Of a stretch of 16,649 nt of DNA, positions 1 through 6,963 are shown piece by piece. The DNA comes from Patescibacteria group bacterium (GTDB lineage Bacteria; Patescibacteriota; Minisyncoccia; Phycocordibacterales; UBA9973), in assembly GCA_018813625.1 (NCBI GenBank), contig JAHJBA010000004.1, positions 1 through 16,649 on the forward strand, written 5' to 3'. Within the stretch, counting starts at the first letter, position 1; each line of letters begins with the position of its first letter. A program made the position numbers and the translations under genes. The notes under the pieces are model-generated. The model was given only the letters and a program-made list of their open reading frames with translations, did not search any database and had not been told where the DNA came from.

Positions 1-118
1 AAGAAATTATAAGTTCTTTTAAATTACCATGATTCCCAGGAACTTCTTCCTCAGGAATCGTAGGTACCAAAAGATAGCCGACTTCATAGATTCGATCATT
101 AATGTCTATATTTTCCAT
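1..118 (-). CDS. rpsF: Ribosomal protein bS6, N-terminal part (runs off left edge)
   Basis: Only the first 39 codons are in the window. Translation begins MENIDINDRIYEVGYLLVP, followed by a TIPEEE stretch. This matches the first beta strand and start of helix 1 of bS6 (YE-x-x-Y/F-hydrophobic then acidic), as I know it from Parcubacteria-type S6 proteins. bS6 binds 16S rRNA in the small-subunit platform as a heterodimer with bS18. The ATG at 116-118 is preceded by an AGGA sequence (128-131) nine bases upstream, one of the few Shine-Dalgarno-like sites here. Unlike most genes in the window it has its own consensus promoter and a structured leader (see separate entries). By analogy with the usual rpsF-ssb-rpsR order, ssb and rpsR may follow beyond the left edge, which cannot be seen. 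The identification rests on a short fragment. Confidence 0.75.
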   Translation of the reverse strand, partial: MENIDINDRIYEVGYLLVPTIPEEEVPGNHGNLKELIIS

Positions 119-156
119 TTAGCTTAATCCTAAATTTTTAATTATTCTTGATAAAA

Positions 157-205
157 TCTCATTATGGACCTTTGTGAACCGGATTCAGTGCCGGTTCAAA
201 TGAGA
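157..205 (-). promoter_or_regulatory. Structured 5' leader hairpin upstream of rpsF
   Basis: Two nested stems lie between the predicted transcription start (about 206) and rpsF. The inner stem is 8 perfect pairs (175-182 with 191-198) closing an 8-nt loop. The outer stem is 7 perfect pairs (157-163 with 199-205). The stems meet directly on the transcript's 5' side and are separated by an 11-nt one-sided bulge (164-174) on its 3' side. The predicted RNA starts essentially at the base of the outer stem, leaving about 38 nt of AT-rich sequence before the ATG. A stem, a one-sided bulge and a hairpin ahead of rpsF recall the known S6:S18 autoregulatory motif, but the bulge lacks the CCG that defines it. 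A transcription attenuator (outer stem followed by TTTTA) is an alternative. The fold is seen in sequence; the regulatory role is inferred. Confidence 0.5.
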
Positions 206-212
206 CTTAAAC

Positions 213-241
213 ATATTAGCAATATTGATCTTAAATGTCAA
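213..241 (-). promoter_or_regulatory. Sigma70-type promoter for rpsF
   Basis: On the minus strand a perfect -35 TTGACA (236-241) is followed by a 17-nt spacer and the -10 hexamer TAATAT (213-218), which is preceded by TG (220-221) as an extended -10. Predicted start is near 206-207. The -35 box overlaps the last codons of tatD (F-D-I). It is the best consensus promoter in the window and fits a highly expressed ribosomal protein operon. Confidence 0.75.
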
Positions 242-1100
242 AAAGTCTTTTTGCATTCTCAACAATAGATTTTGCTATTATTTCTTCTTCTAAATTTTTA
301 ATTTCAGCGATCTTTTTCACTATTTCTTTCACATAAACCGGCTCGTTGCGTTCTCCCCTGTGTGGCACCGGCGCAAGATATGGGCTGTCGGTATCAGCTA
401 GAATTTTATCAAGTGGTGTAGCTTTTATAATTTCTTCATAATCCGGAAATCCAGCTTTGTGTTTATAAGTAACATTTCCTGAAAAAGAGATATAAAACCC
501 AAGATCAACAAAATTTTTCATATCTTTAGCGGTTCCTGAAAAACAATGCGAAACACCTTTCACCCCGCTTCCTTCGGGACAAGCTTTTGCATATTTTTTC
601 AAAATTTCTAAAACATCATCATATACGTTTAAGCTTTTATCAGTTGGGTTATTTCTCATGTGAAGCATAAGAGGTTTATTTACTTCATTGGCAAGTTCTA
701 TTTGCTCAATGAATGCTTTCTTTTGCTTTTCTACTGAATCTTTATTTAGGTGATAATAATCTAAGCCACATTCGCCTATCCCAACAACCTTTGGGTCTTT
801 TAAGAGTTCTCTGTAAGCCTCCTTATCAAATTCTTCAGCTCTCGTCGTAAACCCCTCACCCCCGATTTCTTCATCATCATGAAACTGCTCTTCCAAATGA
901 ATCGGATGTAAACCAACACAAGCAAAAACTCCAGTTTCATATTTATTCGCAATTTCAACTGCTCTTTTTGAAGTACTATACTGACTACCAACATTTATTA
1001 CCCAAGTACCATTATCAAGCGCACGCTGAATAACCTCGTCCCCATCTTCCTCAAACGCCTTAAAATTTGTATGGGAATGTATATCAATGTACTTGGGCAT
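231..1100 (-). CDS. tatD: TatD-family metal-dependent hydrolase/DNase
   Basis: A 289-aa TIM-barrel amidohydrolase-type protein. The metal-site motifs are present in order: H8-x-H10 in DIHSH, E110 in GIGECGLDYY, H147 in PLMLHMRN, H185 in GVSHCFSG, and the Asp of the terminal ADTDSPYLAP motif (238). TatD proteins are Mg-dependent 3'-5' exonucleases or deoxyribonucleases, linked to DNA repair in some bacteria; the substrate here is not known. I chose the ATG at 1100 because it gives the family-typical M-x-K-Y-I-D-I-H-S-H start and leaves 4 nt after the upstream acetyltransferase; an in-frame ATG at 1142 would overlap that gene. No Shine-Dalgarno is visible. It lies in the metG-GNAT-tatD run, and metG next to tatD is a common bacterial arrangement. 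An acidic loop at residues 72-92 and a GC-rich ACPEGSGVKG segment (173-182) look like insertions relative to typical members. Confidence 0.9.
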   Translation of the reverse strand: MPKYIDIHSHTNFKAFEEDGDEVIQRALDNGTWVINVGSQYSTSKRAVEIANKYETGVFACVGLHPIHLEEQFHDDEEIGGEGFTTRAEEFDKEAYRELLKDPKVVGIGECGLDYYHLNKDSVEKQKKAFIEQIELANEVNKPLMLHMRNNPTDKSLNVYDDVLEILKKYAKACPEGSGVKGVSHCFSGTAKDMKNFVDLGFYISFSGNVTYKHKAGFPDYEEIIKATPLDKILADTDSPYLAPVPHRGERNEPVYVKEIVKKIAEIKNLEEEIIAKSIVENAKRLFDI

Positions 1101-1104
1101 AAAA

Positions 1105-1671
1105 TTATTTAACGAGCTTGCGTCTTGCTTTCTTCCAATCATCTTTTAATAAACCATACATATTCTCATCATAAATTTTCCCAGACGCCTTACTTCCCAC
1201 ACATCTTCTTCTTTTGCCTTCAAATTTGTAGCCCATTTTTTTCTGTGTCGCATTTGATGCCTTATTGTTCGAAAAAATACTTGAATTTAATCTTTCTAAC
1301 TTAAGTTTATTGAAGGCAAAATCATTTATCGCTATTTTTGCCTCAGTGATATAACCTTTCTTCCAATATTTTTTATTAATCCATGATCCCGTGGTCCCAA
1401 CCTTGGTAAATTTATCTACATAATGAATGGCAATACATCCAATAACTTTTTTCTCAGACCTAAGCTCAATAAAAAAAGGATAGTCCTTATCCCCCCACTT
1501 TTTTATATATTTACTTATCCATTTAAAAGCATCTGATTTTTTATAAGGATATGGAACGGTTGTAAGCCATTTTGAAACACCATATTCGCCAACACCTTCA
1601 ACAACATCTTTCCAGTCACTGAGTTTGGGCTTTCTTAAAATTAATCTCTCCGTTTTTAATATAATATTCAT
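1105..1671 (-). CDS. GNAT-family N-acetyltransferase (RimJ/RimL-like)
   Basis: A 188-aa protein of normal length for single-domain GNATs. The opening IILKTERLILRKPKLSDW is the typical RimJ/RimL start (TERLxLRxxxxxD). The acetyl-CoA-binding motif A region is W-I-N-K-K-Y-W-K-K-G-Y-I-T-E-A (97-111), where W/YxxGYxTEA replaces the classical Q/RxxGxG/A. It is followed by the helix and N-K-A-S...K-M-G-Y-K-F-E-G strand (137-152) seen in these enzymes. The family transfers acetyl groups from acetyl-CoA to amines, either N-terminal alpha-amines of ribosomal proteins (RimJ, RimL, RimI) or small molecules and antibiotics; the substrate cannot be told here. It sits 4 nt after metG and 4 nt before tatD, so it is almost certainly co-transcribed with them. 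The C-terminal 35 residues are very basic (KRRRC, KKARRKLVK), which could suit an RNA or ribosome partner, but this is speculation. Confidence 0.85.
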   Translation of the reverse strand: MNIILKTERLILRKPKLSDWKDVVEGVGEYGVSKWLTTVPYPYKKSDAFKWISKYIKKWGDKDYPFFIELRSEKKVIGCIAIHYVDKFTKVGTTGSWINKKYWKKGYITEAKIAINDFAFNKLKLERLNSSIFSNNKASNATQKKMGYKFEGKRRRCVGSKASGKIYDENMYGLLKDDWKKARRKLVK

Positions 1672-1675
1672 ATGC

Positions 1676-3151
1676 TTATTCTTTTCTTAAAAATAAAGGT
1701 TTTTCAGGTTTTTTGTTTTCTCTAATTAATTCTTGAATCTTTTTTGAAGTTTCTGGAAGCATTGGTTCTATAGCGAGCGTAGCCTTGTATAAGTGATGTA
1801 ATAAGTAATGCACATCCTTTTTTGCTCCTTCTTCATCTATTTTTATTTTTTTGAATGGCTCATTTTTTTGAATAAACTCATCTAGTCTCCCCATACACTC
1901 CCAGATCCAATTTATATATTTATGTATATTGAAATTTTCCAAATCTTCTTTTTTTTCTGAAAAATATTTAATATCTAATTCTTCCTTGGAAAGCTTTACA
2001 TCGTAATTCACAGCCATTGTCATTATCCTAGAAGTTAAATTCCCCAACCCGTTTGCCAGTCCAGAGTTATAAGCATCTTTAAACCTTTCCATAGTAAAAG
2101 GACTATCTTCAAAACTTCCAACTTCACGCAACAAGAAATAACGAAGCGCATCTGTGCCATATTCTTTTACAATTTCTGTTGGATCAACTACATTGCCTAA
2201 AGTTTTAGACATTTTCACGCCACCGTCAGCCGTAATAAAACCGTTTATTATTATTTGCTTTGAATTTGAAACACCAGCAGCCATAAGCATCGCTTGCCAC
2301 ATTGCAGACTGAAAACGTAAATTATCTTTTCCGCAATATTGCGTCGGCATGCCGTTTACCCAATATTTTTCAAACAAATTTTCTTCGGGCTTGCCCTGAG
2401 CAGGGTCGAAGGGCCAACCAAGCGTAGAAATATAATTCACTAACGCATCAAACCAAACATACATAACGTGCTTCTCGTCTCCGGGAACTGGAATTCCCCA
2501 TGGCATTTTTTCTTTCAGTCTTGAAATAGAAAAATCATGCAATCCTCGTTCAACAAAAGCTTTTATTTCATTAAATCTAAAATCTGGAATAACAAAATCT
2601 TTATTTTCTGCATAAAAATTTTTTAGTTTGTCAGTAAATTCAGAATACTTAAAAAAATAATTTTCTTCGTCTATTATTTCTAATTTTCTATCTGGATGAT
2701 CTGGACACTCACCTTTTTCACTTAATTCATGATCCTGCTTTTCTGACTCACAACCAACGCAATATTTTGTCTGATAATTTTTTTTATAAATATAGCCATT
2801 CTTGTCGCATTTTTTCCAAAATTCCTGCGCTGCCTTAATATGCTTTGAATCAGTTGTTCTAACAAAATGCAAAATGCTTTGATCTAAACCAAAAATTTTT
2901 ATAGATTCTTTAAAATCTTCAAAACTTTTATCTACAAATTCTTTCGGCGCCAAGTTTAAACTTTCTGCTTTTTCAAAAATTTTCAAACCATGTTCGTCTG
3001 TACCAGTATTAAAATAAACATCAAAGCCTAACAGCTTTTTATAGCGCGCTATTACATCTGCACGAATAAATTCAAGCGCGTGTCCCATGTGAAGCGGAGC
3101 ATTCACATAAGGTAAGGTTGTTGTAATATAAAAACTATTTTGCTCCTTCAT
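1676..3151 (-). CDS. metG: Methionyl-tRNA synthetase
   Basis: A 491-aa class Ia synthetase that charges tRNA-Met. It has the HIGH-type HMGH (21-24), a zinc knuckle region with C131-x2-C134 and C149-x2-H152, the conserved KHVMYVWFDALVNY block (227-240), and KMSKT (313-317) in GGVKMSKTLGN. The alpha-helical anticodon domain fills the C-terminus. The protein ends without the Trbp111-like tRNA-binding domain found in long MetG forms, so it is a short type. Residues 248-257 (FDPAQGKPEE) are an in-frame insertion encoded by a palindromic repeat, in the segment that usually runs GWP directly into an acidic stretch and FEKYW. The ATG at 3151 takes its A from the end of a 13-bp inverted repeat, with no clear Shine-Dalgarno. 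It starts the metG-GNAT-tatD run; the permease lies 112 nt upstream. Confidence 0.95.
   Translation of the reverse strand: MKEQNSFYITTTLPYVNAPLHMGHALEFIRADVIARYKKLLGFDVYFNTGTDEHGLKIFEKAESLNLAPKEFVDKSFEDFKESIKIFGLDQSILHFVRTTDSKHIKAAQEFWKKCDKNGYIYKKNYQTKYCVGCESEKQDHELSEKGECPDHPDRKLEIIDEENYFFKYSEFTDKLKNFYAENKDFVIPDFRFNEIKAFVERGLHDFSISRLKEKMPWGIPVPGDEKHVMYVWFDALVNYISTLGWPFDPAQGKPEENLFEKYWVNGMPTQYCGKDNLRFQSAMWQAMLMAAGVSNSKQIIINGFITADGGVKMSKTLGNVVDPTEIVKEYGTDALRYFLLREVGSFEDSPFTMERFKDAYNSGLANGLGNLTSRIMTMAVNYDVKLSKEELDIKYFSEKKEDLENFNIHKYINWIWECMGRLDEFIQKNEPFKKIKIDEEGAKKDVHYLLHHLYKATLAIEPMLPETSKKIQELIRENKKPEKPLFLRKE
2381..2413. repeat. Palindromic repeat element in frame inside metG
   Basis: A GC-rich island in an AT-rich gene holds nested inverted arms: CTTCG (2383-2387) with CGAAG (2407-2411) outside, and CCCTG (2394-2398) with CAGGG (2401-2405) inside, around a 2-nt AG centre. 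Read on the coding strand it adds FDPAQGKPEE to MetG without breaking the frame. I recognise this CTTCG...CCCTG-ag-CAGGG...CGAAG type as a short interspersed palindrome seen in many Patescibacteria and other environmental genomes; copy number here would need the whole genome. Confidence 0.7.
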
Positions 3152-3272
3152 CCCGTTAGAGATAGGAAATCTTTAGATTTCCGTAGAATAAATTATTATT
3201 TGTAATATTTAAAAAAATCTTGTAAAAATTCATATTTTAATATCATTTCTAACTGCATAATCTCTAACGGGA
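3151..3272. repeat. 13-bp perfect inverted repeat spanning the permease-metG gap, with an internal hairpin
   Basis: The arms TCCCGTTAGAGAT (3151-3163) and ATCTCTAACGGGA (3260-3272) are exact reverse complements, 96 nt apart. Just inside the left arm is an 8-bp perfect hairpin, GGAAATCT with AGATTTCC (3165-3182, 2-nt loop). The right arm encodes the final Ser-Arg-stop of the permease; the left arm ends on the A of the metG ATG. The remaining interior (3183-3259) is AT-rich; it shows only weak promoter-like hexamers and no gene. In RNA the arms would pair and enclose the metG translation start. It may be a miniature palindromic element or a regulatory stem. There is no T-tract after the stem on the transcribed strand, so it is not an intrinsic terminator. 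Confidence 0.75.
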
Positions 3273-4343
3273 TTCATTTTTTGTTCTAATAAAAACCTTG
3301 TTTTTTTCTATATCATTTAAAAACTCCATAAGAGAAACAGCACAAGGAATTGCAAGAATAACACCCCAAATTCCTGCCAAGCTATATCCAATAAGCACCG
3401 CAAGGATGACAATAAGCGGAGAAAGGCCTGTAACTTTCCTAATTATTAATGGGGCGAGTAAGTAGGTCTCAAATTGATGAATAATAAGAAGTGCCCCAGC
3501 AACCATCAGGCTGACAGTAAGGCCACCCGACAAATAGCCCAGTGCCACCGCTGGCACCATTGCAATAAGATAACCATAAGGCACAAGTTCAAAGAGGGCT
3601 ATAATCAATGCTATAAGAAGAGCATACTGAACACCAATCAAAGAAAGCACTAAATAAACCAAGGTGCCAATAATTAACCCTAGAAGCATCTGTCCCTTCA
3701 TCCAAAGCGCAATTTTATGACTCGAACGGTTCCAGAGATCAATCGCGTAATCTTCATGCTTAAGGGGGACAACTATTCGTAAAAAGTTTTCTATGCCTTT
3801 CTCCTGTATTGATAAATAAAAAGAAATGACAATCATTATTGTTACATTAAAGATACTTCCAAAGGCCACTGAAAGAACTTGGAAGAATCCCCCAGACAAA
3901 TTTGCAATGAAAGCCTTTGATGTAGCAAGAAGGGACGTGAAAGAAAAATTACCTGAAAGGGTTGAAACAGCATCCCTTGCCCCTGAAAATGCTTCATTTT
4001 GAAAATAATCCAAAAATTCTGCATTTGGAATGTATGACGAGAGAAAGCTTGAAAAATTATATATCTCGGTGATAAGCAATGGGGCGAAAAGATAGAACAG
4101 CCCTGATAATGTCAGTATAGAAACAACATATAAAACCACCACTCCAGAGACACGCCCAAAACCAATTTTTTTCATCCTAGATACTGCAGCCTCGACGAAC
4201 GAAGCAATGACAATTGAGGTCAAAATAATAAGGACTAGGTCTCTTAATTTCCAAATTAAAAAAAACCCAAGGGCAACCAAAAACACCCGAATTATGGAAC
4301 CGGTCGATATTGCAATTAGACTATTTCTATTTTTCTCAGGCAT
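3264..4343 (-). CDS. AI-2E (PerM/TqsA) family membrane permease
   Basis: A 359-aa polytopic membrane protein. There are two hydrophobic segments near the N-terminus (about residues 15-50) and a third at about 60-78. A less hydrophobic, Phe/Ser/Asn-rich region follows (about 85-145), with another membrane segment at about 160-180, a soluble EKGIENFLRIVVP linker, then a dense run of helices (215-340) including the family-typical LIGVQYALLIALIIALFELVPY and GPxxx-like YLIAMVPAVALG blocks. The family includes TqsA (autoinducer-2 export) and PerM-like proteins of varied or unknown transport roles (Na+/H+ antiport, efflux); the substrate cannot be inferred. The ATG at 4343 lies 6 nt behind an extended -10 box, suggesting a leaderless message. 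Its last two codons and stop are made by an inverted-repeat arm. Confidence 0.85.
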   Translation of the reverse strand: MPEKNRNSLIAISTGSIIRVFLVALGFFLIWKLRDLVLIILTSIVIASFVEAAVSRMKKIGFGRVSGVVVLYVVSILTLSGLFYLFAPLLITEIYNFSSFLSSYIPNAEFLDYFQNEAFSGARDAVSTLSGNFSFTSLLATSKAFIANLSGGFFQVLSVAFGSIFNVTIMIVISFYLSIQEKGIENFLRIVVPLKHEDYAIDLWNRSSHKIALWMKGQMLLGLIIGTLVYLVLSLIGVQYALLIALIIALFELVPYGYLIAMVPAVALGYLSGGLTVSLMVAGALLIIHQFETYLLAPLIIRKVTGLSPLIVILAVLIGYSLAGIWGVILAIPCAVSLMEFLNDIEKNKVFIRTKNESR

Positions 4344-4349
4344 AAAAAT

Positions 4350-4379
4350 ATAATAACATAAAAACGCCCACTTCTACAA
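4350..4379 (-). promoter_or_regulatory. Extended -10 promoter for the permease gene (leaderless)
   Basis: On the minus strand TG (4357-4358), one base, then TATTAT (4350-4355), followed by exactly 6 nt and the ATG at 4343. A weak -35 TTGTAG (4374-4379) stands 18 nt upstream, overlapping the M16 peptidase stop codon. The predicted start is at or next to the A of the ATG. Confidence 0.5.
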
Positions 4380-5642
4380 TTTCAGTATTTTAAGAAACTT
4401 ATTCCCTTCTTTAAACGGACCAATAAGGGCAAGATTCAGTTTATTATTTGTAAATATCTCATTGGCTATTTTTTGAACATCACTTGATGTAACCTTCCTA
4501 ATTTCATCAGCTCTTTGCTCTGCATTTTTAATTTTTCGTTTTAAAAGCTCTTGCCCGCCATAAAAATTCGCGATATCATCGCTTGATTCAAGAGAAAGCT
4601 TCATATTGCCTATCAAGCACTCCTTTACTTTATTTAGTTCATCTTCACTTACAGTTTCTTTCTTTAATTTTTTAAATTCTCCAAGTACCGCATTAATAAC
4701 TTCCTCAATTCTCTTATTATCAACGCCAGCTGAAACCTGAAAAAATCCATGGTCCGTATAAGCATCGTTATAAGCACGAACATAATATCCGACACCCATT
4801 TCTTCACGAAGTTTTTGGAAAAGCCGTGAGCTCATTCCTCCTCCTAAAATCCCCCCAACCACTGAAAGAATAGCATTTCTGTTATTAAATAAATCATAGG
4901 TCCTAAAACCTAAAACAAAATGCGTTTGATCAGTCTTTTTAAATTTTATCAAAGCTTCCGGTTTTTTTTGTTTTTCCTTCGTTTTAATTTTCTGTGCCTT
5001 GTTGCCTCGGATAGTTTTGCCAAAAATTTTATTTACCTCCCTCATCACCTCCTTTTCATTCACCTGCCCGGCCACAACAATAACTGTCGATTCGGGAAGA
5101 TAATGCATCTTTTTATAATTTACAAAATCATCACGTGTCATTGCTAAAATATTTTTTTTATCACCGGCAATGTTCCAACCTGCTGGTTGATTACCATAAA
5201 GAAGTTCCATTATTAAATCCTGCACACGACGATCGGGCATATCTTCGTACATATTTATCTCTTCAATAATTACACCTTTTTCTCTTTGCATTTCTGCTTC
5301 AGGAAAAGTTGAATTTAAATAAATATCTGAAACAATATCAAAAATTTGCTCAAAATGTCGTGCGTCAGATTTTGCATAATAACCTGTATATTCTTGAGCT
5401 GTAAAGGCGTTATATTGACTACCAATGGCATCTAGTTCTTTGGAAATATCAATCGCCCTAGGCCTTCTAACTGTACCCTTAAAACACATGTGCTCTAAAA
5501 AGTGGGACAAGCCATTTTTCTTTTTCGTCTCATACTTGGAACCTGCTTCTACTAAAACTAGAACGGTTACTGTAGGATTGTCCTTCATCGGAACGGTTAC
5601 AACCCTTAGTCCGTTCTTTAAAACTTTTTTTATATATTTCAT
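4374..5642 (-). CDS. M16-family zinc metallopeptidase (insulinase/processing-peptidase-like)
   Basis: A 422-aa protein, the length of a two-domain M16B (mitochondrial processing peptidase-like) subunit. The inverted zinc motif H47-F-L-E50-H51 lies in GLSHFLEHMCFKGT, and the third zinc ligand is expected at E127 in GVIIEEINMYEDMP, 76 residues on. So this is a catalytic rather than an inactive subunit. The second half holds the substrate-binding region with LGGGMSSRLFQKLREE and GVGYYVRAYNDAY (R/Y pair). No signal peptide is seen: the protein begins MKYIKKVLKNGLRVV as in cytoplasmic members. M16 enzymes degrade or process peptides in an enclosed chamber; bacterial members act on short peptides or leader peptides. 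It follows glyS by 2 nt and probably shares its transcript. The ATG gives the standard N-terminus, and no Shine-Dalgarno is visible. Confidence 0.92.
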   Translation of the reverse strand: MKYIKKVLKNGLRVVTVPMKDNPTVTVLVLVEAGSKYETKKKNGLSHFLEHMCFKGTVRRPRAIDISKELDAIGSQYNAFTAQEYTGYYAKSDARHFEQIFDIVSDIYLNSTFPEAEMQREKGVIIEEINMYEDMPDRRVQDLIMELLYGNQPAGWNIAGDKKNILAMTRDDFVNYKKMHYLPESTVIVVAGQVNEKEVMREVNKIFGKTIRGNKAQKIKTKEKQKKPEALIKFKKTDQTHFVLGFRTYDLFNNRNAILSVVGGILGGGMSSRLFQKLREEMGVGYYVRAYNDAYTDHGFFQVSAGVDNKRIEEVINAVLGEFKKLKKETVSEDELNKVKECLIGNMKLSLESSDDIANFYGGQELLKRKIKNAEQRADEIRKVTSSDVQKIANEIFTNNKLNLALIGPFKEGNKFLKILKL

Positions 5643-5644
5643 AT

Positions 5645-6961
5645 TTAGCTAATTTTTTCTGCCAAATAATTTTTTAAACCTGACACTTTTACCCTTTCTT
5701 GATTTCCTGTATCACGGTCTCGCACAGTCACAGTATCGTCTTCCAAAGTATCAAAATCTATCACAATACAAAACGGGGTACCAATTTCGTCCTGCCTGCG
5801 ATAGCGTTTTCCGATGTTGCCATTATCATCCCATGCTACGCACCCAAATTCAGCCTTAAGAAGTGCATAGACTTTCGTGCTGGCATATTCCACCAACTCC
5901 GGTTTATTTTTTAGGAGAGGTGAAACTGCGCAAATCACCGGTGCAATGTTTGGTTTAAATTTAAGGTATGAGCGTACTTCCCCGTCTTTTTCATCTTCAG
6001 AATAGACAGAAAGCAAAAGTGCAAGCACGGCACGATCAACACCAAATGTCGGCTCTATGACATGCGGAACAATTTTATCTTTGGCTTCCTCATCGAGGTA
6101 CTCAAGTTTATGATTTTTTAAATCAAAATCTGTCCTATAAGCAAGACCGAAAAGTTCTTTCTGGCCGAAAGGATATTCAAATTCAAAATCGGTCGTCCTT
6201 TTGGAGTAATGAGCAAGATCCTCTTGAGCAATATCAATATCATGAATTTTAGACATATCAAAGCCGACTTCCTCCATCCACTCTTCCATTTCATCTTTCC
6301 AGTATTCAAAATATTTTTCCCAATCTTCCGGGCGAACAAAATACTCTATCTCCATTTGCTCAAACTCCCTCATACGAAAAAGAAAATCCCTCGGCGTTAT
6401 TTCATTACGAAAGGCTTTGCCGATTTGTGCTATACCAAAAGGAAGCTTCGGATGAAAAGCGTCCACGGTATTTTTAAAATTCACAAAAATCCCTTGGGCA
6501 GTTTCTGGACGAAGATAAGAAATAGCTGAAGAATCTTCTGATGCTCCAACTCTCGTTTGAAACATCATGTTGAATTGCCTTGCTTCGCTTAATTTCCCCT
6601 TATCACATTCCGCACATTTGTTCTTGTCTTCTATTTGATCAGCGCGAAATCTTTTTTTACATTTTTCACACTCCACCATGGGGTCAGCAAAATTTTCTAC
6701 ATGCCCAGCATTTTGCCAAACTTCTTGCCTCATCAAAATAGCAGCATCGATACCATACATGTCACGCCTAGAATCTACAAACTTTTTCCACCAAGACTGT
6801 TTAATATTATTTTTTAAAGCAACTCCAAAGTGACCCCAATCCCAAGTTCCAGCAAGCCCACCATAAATCTCTGAACCAGGAAAAATAAAACCGCGTCGCT
6901 TGCAGAGCGAAACTATTTTTTCCATTAAATCATTCTCTTTTTTGTCTTTTGTTTTTTCCAT
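5645..6961 (-). CDS. glyS: Glycyl-tRNA synthetase, alpha2 dimer type
   Basis: A 438-aa class II synthetase of the single-chain alpha2 type (archaeal/eukaryotic and some bacterial lineages), not the alpha2beta2 glyQ+glyS form. The N-terminus has CKRRGFIFPGSEIYGGLAGTW typical of GlyRS. A four-Cys zinc-type pair follows (C98-x2-C101, C116-x2-C119), then class II motif 2 (FRNEITPRDFLFRMREFEQ, 184-202), motif 3 (GVDRAVLALLL, 307-317), and a ProRS-like anticodon domain from about 338 with RYRRQDEIGTPFCIVID. The ATG at 6961 is preceded by GGTGG about 10 nt upstream, a weak ribosome site; an in-frame ATG 12 codons on is possible. It lies 2 nt after the surface-protein gene, and recO is nearby, reminiscent of the recO-glyQ/glyS order in Firmicutes. 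The symbol is sometimes written glyQS. Confidence 0.95.
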   Translation of the reverse strand: MEKTKDKKENDLMEKIVSLCKRRGFIFPGSEIYGGLAGTWDWGHFGVALKNNIKQSWWKKFVDSRRDMYGIDAAILMRQEVWQNAGHVENFADPMVECEKCKKRFRADQIEDKNKCAECDKGKLSEARQFNMMFQTRVGASEDSSAISYLRPETAQGIFVNFKNTVDAFHPKLPFGIAQIGKAFRNEITPRDFLFRMREFEQMEIEYFVRPEDWEKYFEYWKDEMEEWMEEVGFDMSKIHDIDIAQEDLAHYSKRTTDFEFEYPFGQKELFGLAYRTDFDLKNHKLEYLDEEAKDKIVPHVIEPTFGVDRAVLALLLSVYSEDEKDGEVRSYLKFKPNIAPVICAVSPLLKNKPELVEYASTKVYALLKAEFGCVAWDDNGNIGKRYRRQDEIGTPFCIVIDFDTLEDDTVTVRDRDTGNQERVKVSGLKNYLAEKIS

Positions 6962-6963
6962 TT

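Noticed and set aside
164..174. Canonical S6:S18-binding motif in the rpsF leader
   Set aside because: The bulge does not contain the CCG trinucleotide that defines the known motif, so only a divergent or different element is proposed.
183..206. T-arm-like GGTTCAAAT sequence suggesting a tRNA gene in the tatD-rpsF gap
   Set aside because: The flanking bases do not form a T stem, acceptor stem or anticodon arm; the segment is better explained by the nested hairpin.
1101..1142. ATG at 1142 as the start of tatD
   Set aside because: It would overlap the acetyltransferase gene by 38 bases and add residues absent from the family; ATG at 1100 gives M-P-K-Y-I-D-I-H-S-H.
3151..3272. Inverted repeat as an intrinsic terminator of the permease gene
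   Set aside because: The arms are 96 nt apart and no T-tract follows the stem on the transcribed strand.
6209..6529. Plus-strand open frame of 106 codons within glyS
   Set aside because: Antisense shadow of conserved GlyRS coding sequence, rich in Phe/Leu/Ile as expected from reverse reading of an AT-rich gene.
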